The notes: generated by a model from the sequence alone, not told the origin. 64,000 bases of DNA from Glycomyces lechevalierae (GCF_027622945.1 NZ_JAPZVQ010000004.1:124001-188000), one strand, 5' to 3'. Numbered from the stretch's first letter, positions 45,315 through 53,750 are shown. Numbers and translations: made by a program.

Positions 45315-46852
45315 TGCTCGGCCTGGCCGCGATCAGCCTGGTGCTCGCCGCCAGCGTCGTCATCGGCGTCTGGGGTGTGCGCGCGGCACGCTCCACACCG
45401 GACTTCCTCGTCGCCTCGCGCAGCATCGTCCCCGGCTGGAACGCCCTCGCCATCGCGGGCGAGTACGTCTCCGCCGCATCCGTTCTCGGCCTCGCCGGAC
45501 TGCTCGTCAAGAACGGCGTGGGCGCGATGTGGTACGCCGTGGGATTCACCGCCGGGTACGTGCTCGTCGCCGCGCTGGCGGCCGGGCCGATGCGCCGCAG
45601 CGGCGCGTACACGGTGCCCGACTTCGCCGAGTACCGGCTCGGGTCGCCGCGCATCCGCCGCATGTGCGGCCTGGTCGTGCTCGTCATCATGCTGCTCTAC
45701 CTACTGCCGCAGTTCAAAGCGGCCGGGGTCGTGCTCGAACTCGTCTCCGGCATCCCGTACTGGATCGGCGTGGTCGGCGCGGGCCTCGTGGTCTCCTCCG
45801 CGATCGCCGTGGGCGGCATGCGCTCGGCGACCTATGTGCAGGCCTTCCACTACCTGGTGAAACTCGCGTTCATCGCCGGGCCGGCGGTGTTCCTCATCGC
45901 CCTCGCCTCGCCCGAGCGGCGCGACGCGGCCCTCAACCCGAGCCCGCACACGGACTGGTCGCGCCCGCTGCTCGACCTCGACGGCTCCGGGCACCCGCTC
46001 CTCGCCACCATCTCGGTCCTGGTCGCGACCACGTTGGGCGCCATGGGACTTCCGCACGTCGTGATGCGCTTCCACACCGTCGCCGGCGCCCGCGCGGCCC
46101 GCCGCGTGGCCGTCTCGGTGATCGTCCTGCTCAGCCTCTTCTACCTGTGGCCGGTCGTCTACGGCCTCCTCGGCCGCGTCACGACTCCCACGCTCGAGGA
46201 GACGGACGTGGTGCCGCTGCTCGTCCCGGGCGCGATCGTCCCCGGCTCGGTGGGCGCGGTCCTCACCGCGCTCGTCGCGGCCGGCGCGTTCGCGGCGTTC
46301 CTCTCGACCTCCTCGGGGCTCCTCCTCGCGCTCGCCGGGGGCCTCTCGCACGACCTGTTCGGCGGCTCGCTCTCGCGCCTGCGCCTCGGCGTCGTGGTCG
46401 GCACCGCGCTCGCGGTCGCGCTCTCCCTTCCTGCCTCCGATGTGGACATCAACGTGCTCGTCGGCTGGGCGTTCGCCGTGGCCGCCTCCACGTTCTGCCC
46501 GCTGCTCACCCTCGGCATCTGGTGGCGCGGCCTCACCGCGACCGGCGCGACGGCGGGCCTGCTCGTGGGCGCGTGCACCTCCACCGGCGCGGCGCTCGCC
46601 TCGGTGGTCCTCGACCTCGAACCGGGCGTCGTCTCCGTCCTCCTCGCTCAGCCTGCACTGTGGACGGTCCCGCTCGCGTTCGTCACGATGATCGCCGCGT
46701 CCCGGCCCGGCTCGGTCCCCAACTGGGCCAGCGAGGCCGTGCTGCGCCTCCACGTGCCCGGCCGCTACTCGACCGGCGACACCGGCGCGATCCCGCGCGC
46801 ACGCCGGACCCCGCCCGACAAACGGGTGGACGCCACGGATGAAACCGGATAA
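45314..46852 (+). CDS. SSS-family symporter, second copy
   Basis: 512 residues, about 13 helices. Symporter motifs: FLVASRSIVPGWNALAIAGEYVSAASVLGLAGLLVKNGVGAMWYAVGF, LGAMGLPHVVMRFHTVAGARAARRVAVS and AFAAFLSTSSGLLLALAGGLSHDLFG, aligned with the first symporter but divergent. Same family as ActP/YidK, with carboxylate specificity inferred. The promoter of the downstream erm leader begins inside its last codons. Confidence 0.9.
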   Translation: MLGLAAISLVLAASVVIGVWGVRAARSTPDFLVASRSIVPGWNALAIAGEYVSAASVLGLAGLLVKNGVGAMWYAVGFTAGYVLVAALAAGPMRRSGAYTVPDFAEYRLGSPRIRRMCGLVVLVIMLLYLLPQFKAAGVVLELVSGIPYWIGVVGAGLVVSSAIAVGGMRSATYVQAFHYLVKLAFIAGPAVFLIALASPERRDAALNPSPHTDWSRPLLDLDGSGHPLLATISVLVATTLGAMGLPHVVMRFHTVAGARAARRVAVSVIVLLSLFYLWPVVYGLLGRVTTPTLEETDVVPLLVPGAIVPGSVGAVLTALVAAGAFAAFLSTSSGLLLALAGGLSHDLFGGSLSRLRLGVVVGTALAVALSLPASDVDINVLVGWAFAVAASTFCPLLTLGIWWRGLTATGATAGLLVGACTSTGAALASVVLDLEPGVVSVLLAQPALWTVPLAFVTMIAASRPGSVPNWASEAVLRLHVPGRYSTGDTGAIPRARRTPPDKRVDATDETG

Positions 46853-46853
46853 T
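46827..46853 (+). promoter_or_regulatory. Putative leaderless promoter of the erm leader-erm transcript
   Basis: A GATAAT -10 element at 46848-46853, close to consensus, has TGGACG at 46827 (four of six to TTGACA, spacing 15) upstream. The leader ATG is only 9 bp downstream, so the mRNA would begin at or next to that ATG. It overlaps the end of the symporter gene. No clear AT-rich WhiB7 element is seen. Confidence 0.5.
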
Positions 46854-46862
46854 CTCGCGGCC

Positions 46863-46937
46863 ATGTACGGGTCTCCGGGGCAGTACGCGTCCGCCGCGTC
46901 CTGCCCGATCTTCATTCGGCTGCGCGCGGCGGCCTAG
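46863..46937 (+). CDS. Putative erm leader peptide (24 residues)
   Basis: A short frame from ATG 46863 to TAG 46937, 109 bp upstream of the erm gene. The C-terminal part reads C-P-I-F-I-R-L-R-A-A-A. I-F-x-I is the arrest motif of the ErmC leader (IFVI) and R-L-R that of the ErmD-type leaders, both of which stall macrolide-bound ribosomes. No Shine-Dalgarno precedes it, which fits leaderless translation. Its stop lies inside a GGCCTAGGCC palindrome that can pair with 46995-47003. Not proven, but position, length and motifs together are persuasive. Confidence 0.6.
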   Translation: MYGSPGQYASAASCPIFIRLRAAA

Positions 46938-47049
46938 GCCACCGCAAGCGCTTCTTGTTCGACCGCCGCTCCGCCGGCGGCCGCGCCCTGCGCGGGCCTA
47001 GGCGAATCGATCGTCCTGATTCGACTCGTCCCATGGAGCATCTCCCATG
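46931..47049 (+). promoter_or_regulatory. Candidate translational attenuator of erm
   Basis: Several stems can form: GGCCTAGGCC (46931-46940) with GGCCTAGGC (46995-47003); CCGCCG / CGGCGG (46963-46980); CGAATC / GATTCG (47003-47023); and CATGGAG (47032-47038) with CTCCCATG (47042-47049, one bulge). The last hairpin hides both the erm ribosome binding site GGAG (47035-47038) and the start ATG (47047-47049). A ribosome stalled on the leader would disturb the first stem and could free the last, as in known inducible erm genes. Confidence 0.55.
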
Positions 47050-47841
47050 TCCCGCAGCCATTTCCAGCCTGCCCGCAGCGCCTCTGCCCGCAAGGCCCTG
47101 TCCCAGAACTTCCTGCGCGACGCGAACATCGCCCGCGCCTTCGTCGCCTCAGCCGGGGTCGGCCCGGACGACCTCGTCATCGAAGTCGGCCCCGGCGACG
47201 GCGCGATCACGCGGCCGCTGCTCGACCGCGCCGGCCGTGTGATCGCCTACGAGAAGGACCGCCACTTCGTCGAACGCCTGCAGTCGCGCCTCGGCCACCA
47301 CGAGCACTTCCGCTGCCACCACACGGACTTCCGCGACGTGCGGCCGCCGGGCGAGCCGTTCCATGTGGTTTCGAACGCGCCCTTCGGGATCACCACTGAC
47401 ATCGTCCGCTGGTGCCTCAGCGCGCGCACGCTCGCCTCGGCCGCGGTCGTCACGCAACTCGAGTTCGCCCGCAAGCACACCGGCGACTTCGGCCGCTGGA
47501 GCCGCCTCACCGTCGCGCACTGGCCCGAGTTCGAGTTCGCGCTCGGCATGCGCATCGACCGCCGCGAGTTCCGGCCCGTCCCGCAGGTCGACGCCGCCGC
47601 GATCCACCTGCGACGCCGCCCGGAACCCTTGCTGCCCAAGGCCGACCTGGTCGACTACCGCGACCTCGTGGACCTCGGCTTCTCCGGCGTCGGCGGCTCC
47701 CTCGCCGCGTCCCTGTGCCGCGTCGTCCCCAGGCGCCTCGCACACCGGGCCTGCGCCGAAGCCGGCATCGGCCGCGAGCAGGTCGTCGGCCACGTCCCGC
47801 CCGACCGCTGGATCGCCCTGTTCGAGGCGCTCACGCGTTGA
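47047..47841 (+). CDS. erm: Erm-type 23S rRNA (adenine-N6)-methyltransferase
   Basis: 264 residues. N-terminal ARKALSQNFLRDANIARAF and motif I VIEVGPGDGAITRPLLDRAGRVIAYEKDRHF form the SAM site; motif IV SNAPFGITTDIVRW corresponds to the N-x-P-F/Y catalytic loop of rRNA adenine methyltransferases. The C-terminal part (RPVPQVDAAAIHLRRR ... ASLCRVVPRRLAHRA) matches the Erm rather than KsgA layout. Methylates A2058 of 23S rRNA and so gives macrolide-lincosamide-streptogramin B resistance. Start ATG 47047 with GGAG 8 bp upstream, both in a hairpin. A leader peptide precedes it. Confidence 0.92.
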   Translation: MSRSHFQPARSASARKALSQNFLRDANIARAFVASAGVGPDDLVIEVGPGDGAITRPLLDRAGRVIAYEKDRHFVERLQSRLGHHEHFRCHHTDFRDVRPPGEPFHVVSNAPFGITTDIVRWCLSARTLASAAVVTQLEFARKHTGDFGRWSRLTVAHWPEFEFALGMRIDRREFRPVPQVDAAAIHLRRRPEPLLPKADLVDYRDLVDLGFSGVGGSLAASLCRVVPRRLAHRACAEAGIGREQVVGHVPPDRWIALFEALTR

Positions 47842-47912
47842 GTCACCGGGTACCGGGCATCGGCCGATTAAGGTAGGGATGCCCGGCCCGGTACCCCCTC
47901 TTGGAGCCTGCG

Positions 47913-49025
47913 ATGAGCGAAGCCATCTGGATCGAACTGATCAGGGTGCTGCCCGCATTCCTCTGGGTCGCCTTCGGATTCATCGCGCTCGCCTTCGCCA
48001 AGCGGCTCTTCACCGCCCAGGCCCCGCGCATGACCAAGGTCGAGACCCCTTGGGTCACCGTCGAACTCGCCCAGCAGGCGATCGAACAGGCCGGGCTGCG
48101 CGGCTCCGCCGCCCCGCTGAACGTCGAGCCGGCCTGGCCCTCGAACCTGTATCCGCTGCCGACGCAGCAGGTCCCGCCCGGGAACCGAAACGACGTCCAC
48201 GGCCTCCCGATCAGCGGCGCAGGGCCGCTCCCGCCCGAGTTCCAACCGCCCGCGGACGAGGACACCGACGACGCCGTCCACACCGAGCCGCCGCCCGAAG
48301 CGGAACCGGACCACCACGCCACCCCGCCCGCGGACACCCCTGCCGATGGCACCGAACCCCCCGACCTGGACCCGCGCGCCGCCGTCACCGCCCCGAACCG
48401 GCAGATCCCGAACATCCCGCCCACCTACCCGGCCATCGCGTCCCCGCCCGGCGGCACCTCTCTTGGGCAGGCCGCTCGACCTCAGGCCGACTTCCACTGG
48501 AACCAGCCACTTCCGGCGGCGTACCGGCAGCCGCCTGCGTACCGGCCCACCGAAGCCGACAGCCGGCGCAGCCGGCGGGCGGCGACCCGTCTCGCTTCCG
48601 CGGCCAAGTTCCTGGAAGGCGGCTCGATTCTGTGGGTTGACGATCACCCTGAGAACAATGAGTCGCTGGTATTCCTCTTCCAATCGGTCGGGATTCAAGT
48701 CGACCTCGTGCTCTCGACCGAAGCGGCAATGCAAGCCCTGAGAAGCAACTCGTACGACCTCGTCATCAGCGATATGGGCCGGTACAACGAGTCGGCAGGG
48801 GCGAAAGCCGGCCTTGCGTTGCTCGACCGCTTCGAGGAGCAGCACATCATCGCCCCAGTGGTGCTCTACACCAGTGGCTCGAAAGCGCGGGGCGCTTCCC
48901 ATCCCAGGCTGGTGGCGGCGACGGCGGATCCGGAAGACGTAGTGAACTATGTCGTCGACTTCCTCGGGCACCGCCAAGGCCAACAGACTCAGCGAGCCAG
49001 TTGGTTTGATCGACTGAAAGGTTGA
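47913..49025 (+). CDS. Membrane-anchored protein with C-terminal receiver-like domain
   Basis: 370 residues from ATG 47913 with TTGGAG upstream. One membrane helix at about 8-32 (LIRVLPAFLWVAFGFIALAFA), then about 200 residues of Pro-rich, low-complexity linker, then a receiver domain from about 240: ILWVDDHPENNE (acidic pocket), LVISDMGRYN (candidate phospho-Asp), PVVLYTSGSKARG and DPEDVVNYVVDFL. No output domain follows, and no kinase is adjacent. The receiver part has visibly lower GC (from about 48640) than the linker. Role unknown; possibly a membrane signalling switch for the downstream ABC operon. Confidence 0.75.
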   Translation: MSEAIWIELIRVLPAFLWVAFGFIALAFAKRLFTAQAPRMTKVETPWVTVELAQQAIEQAGLRGSAAPLNVEPAWPSNLYPLPTQQVPPGNRNDVHGLPISGAGPLPPEFQPPADEDTDDAVHTEPPPEAEPDHHATPPADTPADGTEPPDLDPRAAVTAPNRQIPNIPPTYPAIASPPGGTSLGQAARPQADFHWNQPLPAAYRQPPAYRPTEADSRRSRRAATRLASAAKFLEGGSILWVDDHPENNESLVFLFQSVGIQVDLVLSTEAAMQALRSNSYDLVISDMGRYNESAGAKAGLALLDRFEEQHIIAPVVLYTSGSKARGASHPRLVAATADPEDVVNYVVDFLGHRQGQQTQRASWFDRLKG

Positions 49026-49048
49026 CGCGGCGAAACAGTGTTAACCGT

Positions 49049-49078
49049 TTGCCGCGTCGGCTCGCGCCTGACTACCTT
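49049..49078 (+). promoter_or_regulatory. Leaderless promoter of ABC exporter operon 1
   Basis: TTGCCG at 49049 and TACCTT at 49073, spacing 18; the GTG start is six bases after the -10. The same TTGCCG-N18-TACnnT-N6-GTG layout, with TTAA-CG just upstream, is found at 59124 for the paralogous operon, which supports both. Confidence 0.6.
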
Positions 49079-49084
49079 GGCCTT

Positions 49085-50776
49085 GTGTCACTCCTCCGCG
49101 CACCCGAACTGCCCGTAGACGACCCCGGCCGACCACCTGTCACCTCCTGGCGCCTCTTCACCTGGCTCGCCACCCGCCGCAAAGGACTCGCCGCCGCCGT
49201 CCTCGTCTCCGCGGTCTTCTCCCTCGGGCTCGTCCCCGTCATGCCGATCTTCCTCACCGGCGCCGTCGACGACGGCCTCGCGCAACGCGACTGGGGCGCG
49301 CTCCTCGTCTGGGCCGGCGCCCTCACCCTCGCCGGATCCGTTGCGGCCGTGAGCATCGTGCTCCACCACCGCCTCACCGTCTGGTGGCGCCACGACGCCC
49401 AGTACCGCGTCCTGCAGCTCGCCACCCGCAAGACCGCGCGGCTCGGCTCGCGCCTGCGCCGCCACACCACCACCGGCTCGGTCGTCAGCGTCGGCGTCAC
49501 CGACGTCGTCTCGATCGGCCGCGCCATCGAATCCCTCGCGCCCACCGTCGGCTGCGTGACCGGCATCGTCGCGGTCGCCGTGCTGCTCATCGGCATGTCG
49601 GCGGTCCTCGGCCTCACCGTCTTCATCGGCGTGATCGCCGTAGCCGCGATCACCGGGCCCATGCTGCGCCGCCTCCAGACCCGCTACGGCGCCTTCCGCA
49701 GCGACATCGGTCGCGTCACCGAACGCGCGGCCGACATCGTGGCCGGCCTCCGCGTCCTGCGCGGCGTCGGCGGCGAAGACCGCTTCAACGCCGCCTACCG
49801 CCAGGACTCCCAGCGCCTCAAGCGATCCGGGTTCGGCCTCGCCGCCCCCGGCGCCTGGATCGACGCGATCTCCGAAGGCGCCCCGGCGATCCTGCTCGGC
49901 GCGGTCGTCTGGATGTCCGCGCGCCTCGTCGCCTCCGGCGACATCACCGTCGGCCAGATGGTCGCCGCGTTCGGGTACACCGCCGCGCTGCTCATGCCCG
50001 TGCGCTGGCTCATGGGCACCGCCATGACCATCATCCAGGGCGAGGTCGCCTGCGCGAAGGTCGGCGAACTCCTCGCCCTGCCCGAACGCGCCGCCCCGCG
50101 AGACCCCTTGCCGGGCCCCGAAACCGGGGCCGAACTCCACGACCCCGACTCCGGCCTCAGCCTCGCTCCCGGACTCACCGCGGTCGCGACCAGCGACACC
50201 GACGCCGCCGCCGCGATCTTCGACCGCCTCGCCGGCCTCGAACCATCGGCAGCGGTCTTCGGCCCGATCCCCCTCGCGCGCATGGCCTCTGACGAACTGC
50301 GCCGCCGCATCCTCCCCGGCGACCACGACGCGTACCTCTTCGCGGGCGCCCTCACCGCCGTCGTCGGCGGCCGCGACCCCGAGGCCGCCATCGCCGCGGC
50401 CGCCGCCGAAGACATCGTCGACGCCCTCCCCGACGGCCTCGCCGCTGAAATCGACAACCAGGCCCGCACGCTCTCCGGCGGCCAGCGCCAACGCCTCCGC
50501 CTCGCCCGCGCCCTCGCCGCCGAACCGGAAGTCCTGCTCCTCCTCGAACCCACGTCCGCAGTGGACTCCCACACCGAAGCGCGCATCACCGAGCGCCTCA
50601 CCGAGTTCCGCCACGGCCGCACCACCGCGCTCGTCAGCGCCTCCCCGCTCTGGCTCGGCCGCGCCGACCAGGTCGCCTTCGTCCAAGACGGCAAGGTCGC
50701 CGCCACCGGCACCCACGCCGAACTCCTCGCCTCCCGGCCCGACTACCGGGCCCTCGTGAACCGGGAGCTCTCATGA
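49085..50776 (+). CDS. Heterodimeric ABC exporter, subunit with degenerate Walker motifs (operon 1)
   Basis: 563 residues from GTG 49085; start chosen because SLLRAPELPVDDPG aligns with the N-terminus of the paralogue at 59160. Six-helix exporter domain (residues about 30-310), then an NBD of about 200 residues. LSGGQRQRLRLARAL is intact, but Walker A is absent (LAPGLTAVATSDTDAAAAIF where GxxGxGKST should be), Walker B reads L-L-L-L-E-P-T without its Asp, and the H-loop His is Ser (VSASPLWLG). It cannot bind ATP normally by itself and needs the next gene's product. Overlaps it by 4 bp (ATGA). Confidence 0.9.
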   Translation: MSLLRAPELPVDDPGRPPVTSWRLFTWLATRRKGLAAAVLVSAVFSLGLVPVMPIFLTGAVDDGLAQRDWGALLVWAGALTLAGSVAAVSIVLHHRLTVWWRHDAQYRVLQLATRKTARLGSRLRRHTTTGSVVSVGVTDVVSIGRAIESLAPTVGCVTGIVAVAVLLIGMSAVLGLTVFIGVIAVAAITGPMLRRLQTRYGAFRSDIGRVTERAADIVAGLRVLRGVGGEDRFNAAYRQDSQRLKRSGFGLAAPGAWIDAISEGAPAILLGAVVWMSARLVASGDITVGQMVAAFGYTAALLMPVRWLMGTAMTIIQGEVACAKVGELLALPERAAPRDPLPGPETGAELHDPDSGLSLAPGLTAVATSDTDAAAAIFDRLAGLEPSAAVFGPIPLARMASDELRRRILPGDHDAYLFAGALTAVVGGRDPEAAIAAAAAEDIVDALPDGLAAEIDNQARTLSGGQRQRLRLARALAAEPEVLLLLEPTSAVDSHTEARITERLTEFRHGRTTALVSASPLWLGRADQVAFVQDGKVAATGTHAELLASRPDYRALVNRELS

Positions 50777-52524
50777 CCGCCGAGACCGAACTGCCCGTCG
50801 CCGAACCCGAACGCGTCCGCCGCGCCTTCGTCGCGCTCCTCCTCTCCGAGCGCGCCCGCGTCGGCGTCGCCATCGCACTCCGCGTCGCCGCCGCCGGTGC
50901 CTCCACCGCCGCGCCGCTCCTCATGGGCCGCATGATCGACGCCCTCGCCGCGGGTGAAGGCATCGGTGACATCGACATGATCGCCGCCGGCATGGCCGCC
51001 GCGATCGCGGCAGCCGTCGCTCTCACCTGGCTCGCCGGCTTCACCGCGAACCGCGTCGGCGAACGCCTCTCCGCCCGCCTACGTGAACGCTTCGTCGAGC
51101 AGTGCCTACGCCTCCCGCTCCACACCGCCGAGCAGGCCGGCGCGGGCGACCTCATGACCCGCACCTCCGTGGACGTGCCGCAGTCGGGCAACCTCATCCG
51201 CGAATCCATCCCCAGGGCCGCGGTCGCGATCCTCACCGCGCTCGTCTACATCGGAGCGATGATCTGGGTCAACGCCCTCCTGGCGCTCTGCATGGTGCTG
51301 GCCGTCCCGCTGATCGCGGTCGGCGCCCGGTGGTACCTCAAGCGCGCCCGCGACGGCTACCTCGCCCAGGCCCGCACCGAATCCCGCTCCGGCGAAGCCC
51401 TCTCCGCGACCGCCGACGGCGCCCGCACCGCCGAGCTCCACCGCCTCGAAGCCGACCGGATCGCCCACGGCGACACCACGATCGCCGCGCACTGGGCCGC
51501 CAACAAGTACACGCTCTACCTGCGCAGCGTCTACTTCCTGACCCTCGAAAGCTCTTATGTGCTCCCCGCCTCGGCCGTTCTGGTCCTCGGCGGCGCCATG
51601 TACTTCGACGGCGCCGTGACCCTCGGCGAGGTCGCCGCCTGCGCCGTCCTGTCCCGTCAGATCATGACGCCCATGAACTTCCTGCTCATGATGGTCGAAT
51701 GGCTCCAACGCGGCTTCGCGTCCTTCGCGCGCGTGGAAGGCATCGCCGCGATCGACACGGATGAGCAGGCCGCCGCCGCGGCGCTGCCCGCAGACGGCAC
51801 CGTCGCGCTCCGCTCTGTCCACTTCGCCTATCCGAGCGGGCCCGAAGTCCTCCACGGGGTCGACCTCAGGATCCCCGCGGGCGAACGCCTCGCCGTCGTG
51901 GGCCCCAGCGGCGCCGGCAAATCCACCATCGCCCGCCTCGTCTCCGGCATCGACGCCCCCACCTCCGGCCAGGTCACCATCGGCGGTGTGGACGTCGCGA
52001 CCCTTCCTCTCAGCGAACGCCGCGGCCACGTCACCCTCGTCACCCAGGAGCACCACGTCTTCACCGCGACCCTCCGCGACAACCTCACCCTCGCCAAACC
52101 CGACGCCGACGACGCCGAACTGCGCCGAGCCCTCGCCACCGTGGGTGCCGCCTGGGCCAACGACCTCGACGCCGAACTGGGCGGCACCGCAAAGGAACTC
52201 GACCCCGCCGCCGCCCAGCAGATCGCTTTGGCCCGCATCATCCTCGCCGACCCCGACGTCGTCATTCTCGACGAGGCCACCGCCATGCTCGACCCCCGCG
52301 CCGCCCGCGACACCGAACGCGCCCTCGCGGCCGTCCTCGAGGGCCGCACCGTCATCGGGATCGCCCACCGCCTCCACACCGCCCACGACGCCGACCGGAT
52401 CGCTGTCGTCGAGGCCGGGCGGCTCGCCGAACTCGGGAGCCATGACGAACTCCTGCAAGCGAACGGGCCTTATGCTCTGCTCTGGAACACCTGGCACGGC
52501 ACGAGCGAGCGGAGCCCGGCATGA
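50773..52524 (+). CDS. Heterodimeric ABC exporter, subunit with intact Walker motifs (operon 1)
   Basis: 583 residues. Membrane domain with six helices to about 320, then an NBD with Walker A GPSGAGKST, Q-loop LVTQEHHVF, Walker B VVILDEATAMLD and H-loop IGIAHRLH. The signature, however, is E-L-D-P-A-A-A-Q-Q-I-A-L-A-R in place of L-S-G-G-Q. With the upstream subunit, one composite site would combine this Walker A/B with the partner's LSGGQ; the other site is dead on both sides. Overlaps the PP2C gene by 4 bp. Export substrate unknown; drug or peptide export is inferred. Confidence 0.9.
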   Translation: MTAETELPVAEPERVRRAFVALLLSERARVGVAIALRVAAAGASTAAPLLMGRMIDALAAGEGIGDIDMIAAGMAAAIAAAVALTWLAGFTANRVGERLSARLRERFVEQCLRLPLHTAEQAGAGDLMTRTSVDVPQSGNLIRESIPRAAVAILTALVYIGAMIWVNALLALCMVLAVPLIAVGARWYLKRARDGYLAQARTESRSGEALSATADGARTAELHRLEADRIAHGDTTIAAHWAANKYTLYLRSVYFLTLESSYVLPASAVLVLGGAMYFDGAVTLGEVAACAVLSRQIMTPMNFLLMMVEWLQRGFASFARVEGIAAIDTDEQAAAAALPADGTVALRSVHFAYPSGPEVLHGVDLRIPAGERLAVVGPSGAGKSTIARLVSGIDAPTSGQVTIGGVDVATLPLSERRGHVTLVTQEHHVFTATLRDNLTLAKPDADDAELRRALATVGAAWANDLDAELGGTAKELDPAAAQQIALARIILADPDVVILDEATAMLDPRAARDTERALAAVLEGRTVIGIAHRLHTAHDADRIAVVEAGRLAELGSHDELLQANGPYALLWNTWHGTSERSPA

Positions 52525-53297
52525 CCTTTGAAACCCAGCGCCGCACCGCGATCGGATCCGGCGCCGAGAACCAGGATCTCGCCCTGACGGGCGCGGACTG
52601 GGCCGTCGTCCTCGACGGTGCGAACCCGCCCGAGGGCGTCGACGTCGGCTGCACGCACGGCGTGGCCTGGATCGTCGGCCGTCTCGGTGCGCATCTGCGC
52701 GAAGGGCTGGACGCGGGGGAGGGGACGCTCGCCGACGTCTTGCGCGACGCGATCCGAGCGACCGTCGACGACCACGGCCCGACCTGCGACCTCGCGCACC
52801 CGCGTTCGCCGGGAGCCACGGTCGCCATGGCGCGCAAAGCGAACGACCGGCTCGAATGGCTGGTGTTGGGCGACGCCGCCGTCCTCTTCGAGGACACGAC
52901 CGGCCGCGTCCCCATCGAGACCGACAACCGGATGAACGAACTCCCTGAACCCCCGGACACCGCTGAAGGGATCGCGGAGTACATCGCCCGCTACCGCAAC
53001 CAGCCGGGCGGCGCCTGGTTCGCCGGCGCCGTCCCGGAAGCGGCCGACCACGCGTTCACCGGATACCGGGAGGTGCCCGAGCTCCGACGAGTCCTGCTGT
53101 GCACCAACGGGATCACGCGCCTGACGGACCGGTACGACTACCGCCTCCCCGACCTGATGACCCTCGCGACCACCAACCGCGGTCCCGAAGCCCTCATCGA
53201 CGCCGTCCGCGGGGCCGAACTCACCGACCCCGACCCGGACCGCTGGAGCGGCAAGAAGCACGACGACGCCACAGCGGTCCTGGTCGACCTGCACTGA
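52521..53297 (+). CDS. PP2C-like (PPM family) protein phosphatase
   Basis: 258 residues. PPM motifs: SGAENQDLALTGADWAVVLDGA near residues 13-34 (metal-binding Asp), GATVAMARKANDRLEWLVLGDAAVLF, LLCTNGITRLTDRY and KKHDDATAVLVDL at the end, with two Asp for the metal centre. Third gene of the exporter operon by 4-bp overlap, so it may dephosphorylate or regulate something tied to the transporter. A phosphatase in a heterodimeric exporter operon is unusual; the second exporter operon lacks one. Confidence 0.8.
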   Translation: MTFETQRRTAIGSGAENQDLALTGADWAVVLDGANPPEGVDVGCTHGVAWIVGRLGAHLREGLDAGEGTLADVLRDAIRATVDDHGPTCDLAHPRSPGATVAMARKANDRLEWLVLGDAAVLFEDTTGRVPIETDNRMNELPEPPDTAEGIAEYIARYRNQPGGAWFAGAVPEAADHAFTGYREVPELRRVLLCTNGITRLTDRYDYRLPDLMTLATTNRGPEALIDAVRGAELTDPDPDRWSGKKHDDATAVLVDLH

Positions 53298-53660
53298 TCA
53301 CGCGCTGGGCACCTTGTCGAGGAAGCCCAGCACCTGCGCGATCCGGCCCTCCTCGTCGAGGACGACCACGTCGAACCCGACGACCGGAGGCTCCTCGCCC
53401 GCCGGACCGAGGCCCCAGGTGAACCGGGCCTGAGCGCCGTGGCCGTCGACCGGCCCGAGGAGGCTGAACACCCAGCCGGGGAACTGCTGGTGCGCGCCGG
53501 CGATGAAGGCGTCCACGCCGTCATGCCCGGCGACGGCCGCCATCGGGTCGACGTAGCTGACGTCGGCGGCGAACACCTCGCCGATGAAGGCCTTGCGCTC
53601 CGTGGCGTCGGTCGCGTTGAAGGCGGTGATGTACTGGGCGGCAACGGTGTCGAAGTCCAT
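53298..53660 (-). CDS. NTF2/SnoaL-like small protein
   Basis: 120 residues from ATG 53660, with GAGGAGATC upstream. Cone-shaped alpha+beta fold features: VAAQYITAFNATDATERKAFIGEVFAADVSYVDPMAAVAGHDGVDAFIAG, then GFDVVVLDEEGRIAQVLGFLDKVP. Such proteins are isomerases, hydrolases or binding proteins of unknown substrate. Divergent from the XRE gene at 53785 with a 17-bp palindrome between; likely its regulated target. Confidence 0.8.
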   Translation of the reverse strand: MDFDTVAAQYITAFNATDATERKAFIGEVFAADVSYVDPMAAVAGHDGVDAFIAGAHQQFPGWVFSLLGPVDGHGAQARFTWGLGPAGEEPPVVGFDVVVLDEEGRIAQVLGFLDKVPSA

Positions 53661-53733
53661 GATGATCTCCTCTGCGCTCGTCCCGGCCTCTCCGGGAACG
53701 ACACCAGCTTCGCCCCGATCGCGCCTCCCGTCG

Positions 53734-53750
53734 ATTACCTCAGAGGTAAT
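53734..53750. promoter_or_regulatory. Palindromic operator between the NTF2-like and XRE genes
   Basis: Perfect ATTACCTC-A-GAGGTAAT. It overlaps the probable -35 region of the XRE gene (TAGGCT -10 at 53772, start ATG 53785, leaderless). Candidate site for autoregulation and control of the NTF2-like gene. Confidence 0.6.

Noticed and set aside
47047-47841. KsgA/RsmA dimethyltransferase instead of Erm
   Set aside because: Motif IV and the C-terminal layout fit Erm better, and the leader peptide context supports inducible resistance. KsgA is usually longer in the C-terminal domain and lies near ispE-type genes.
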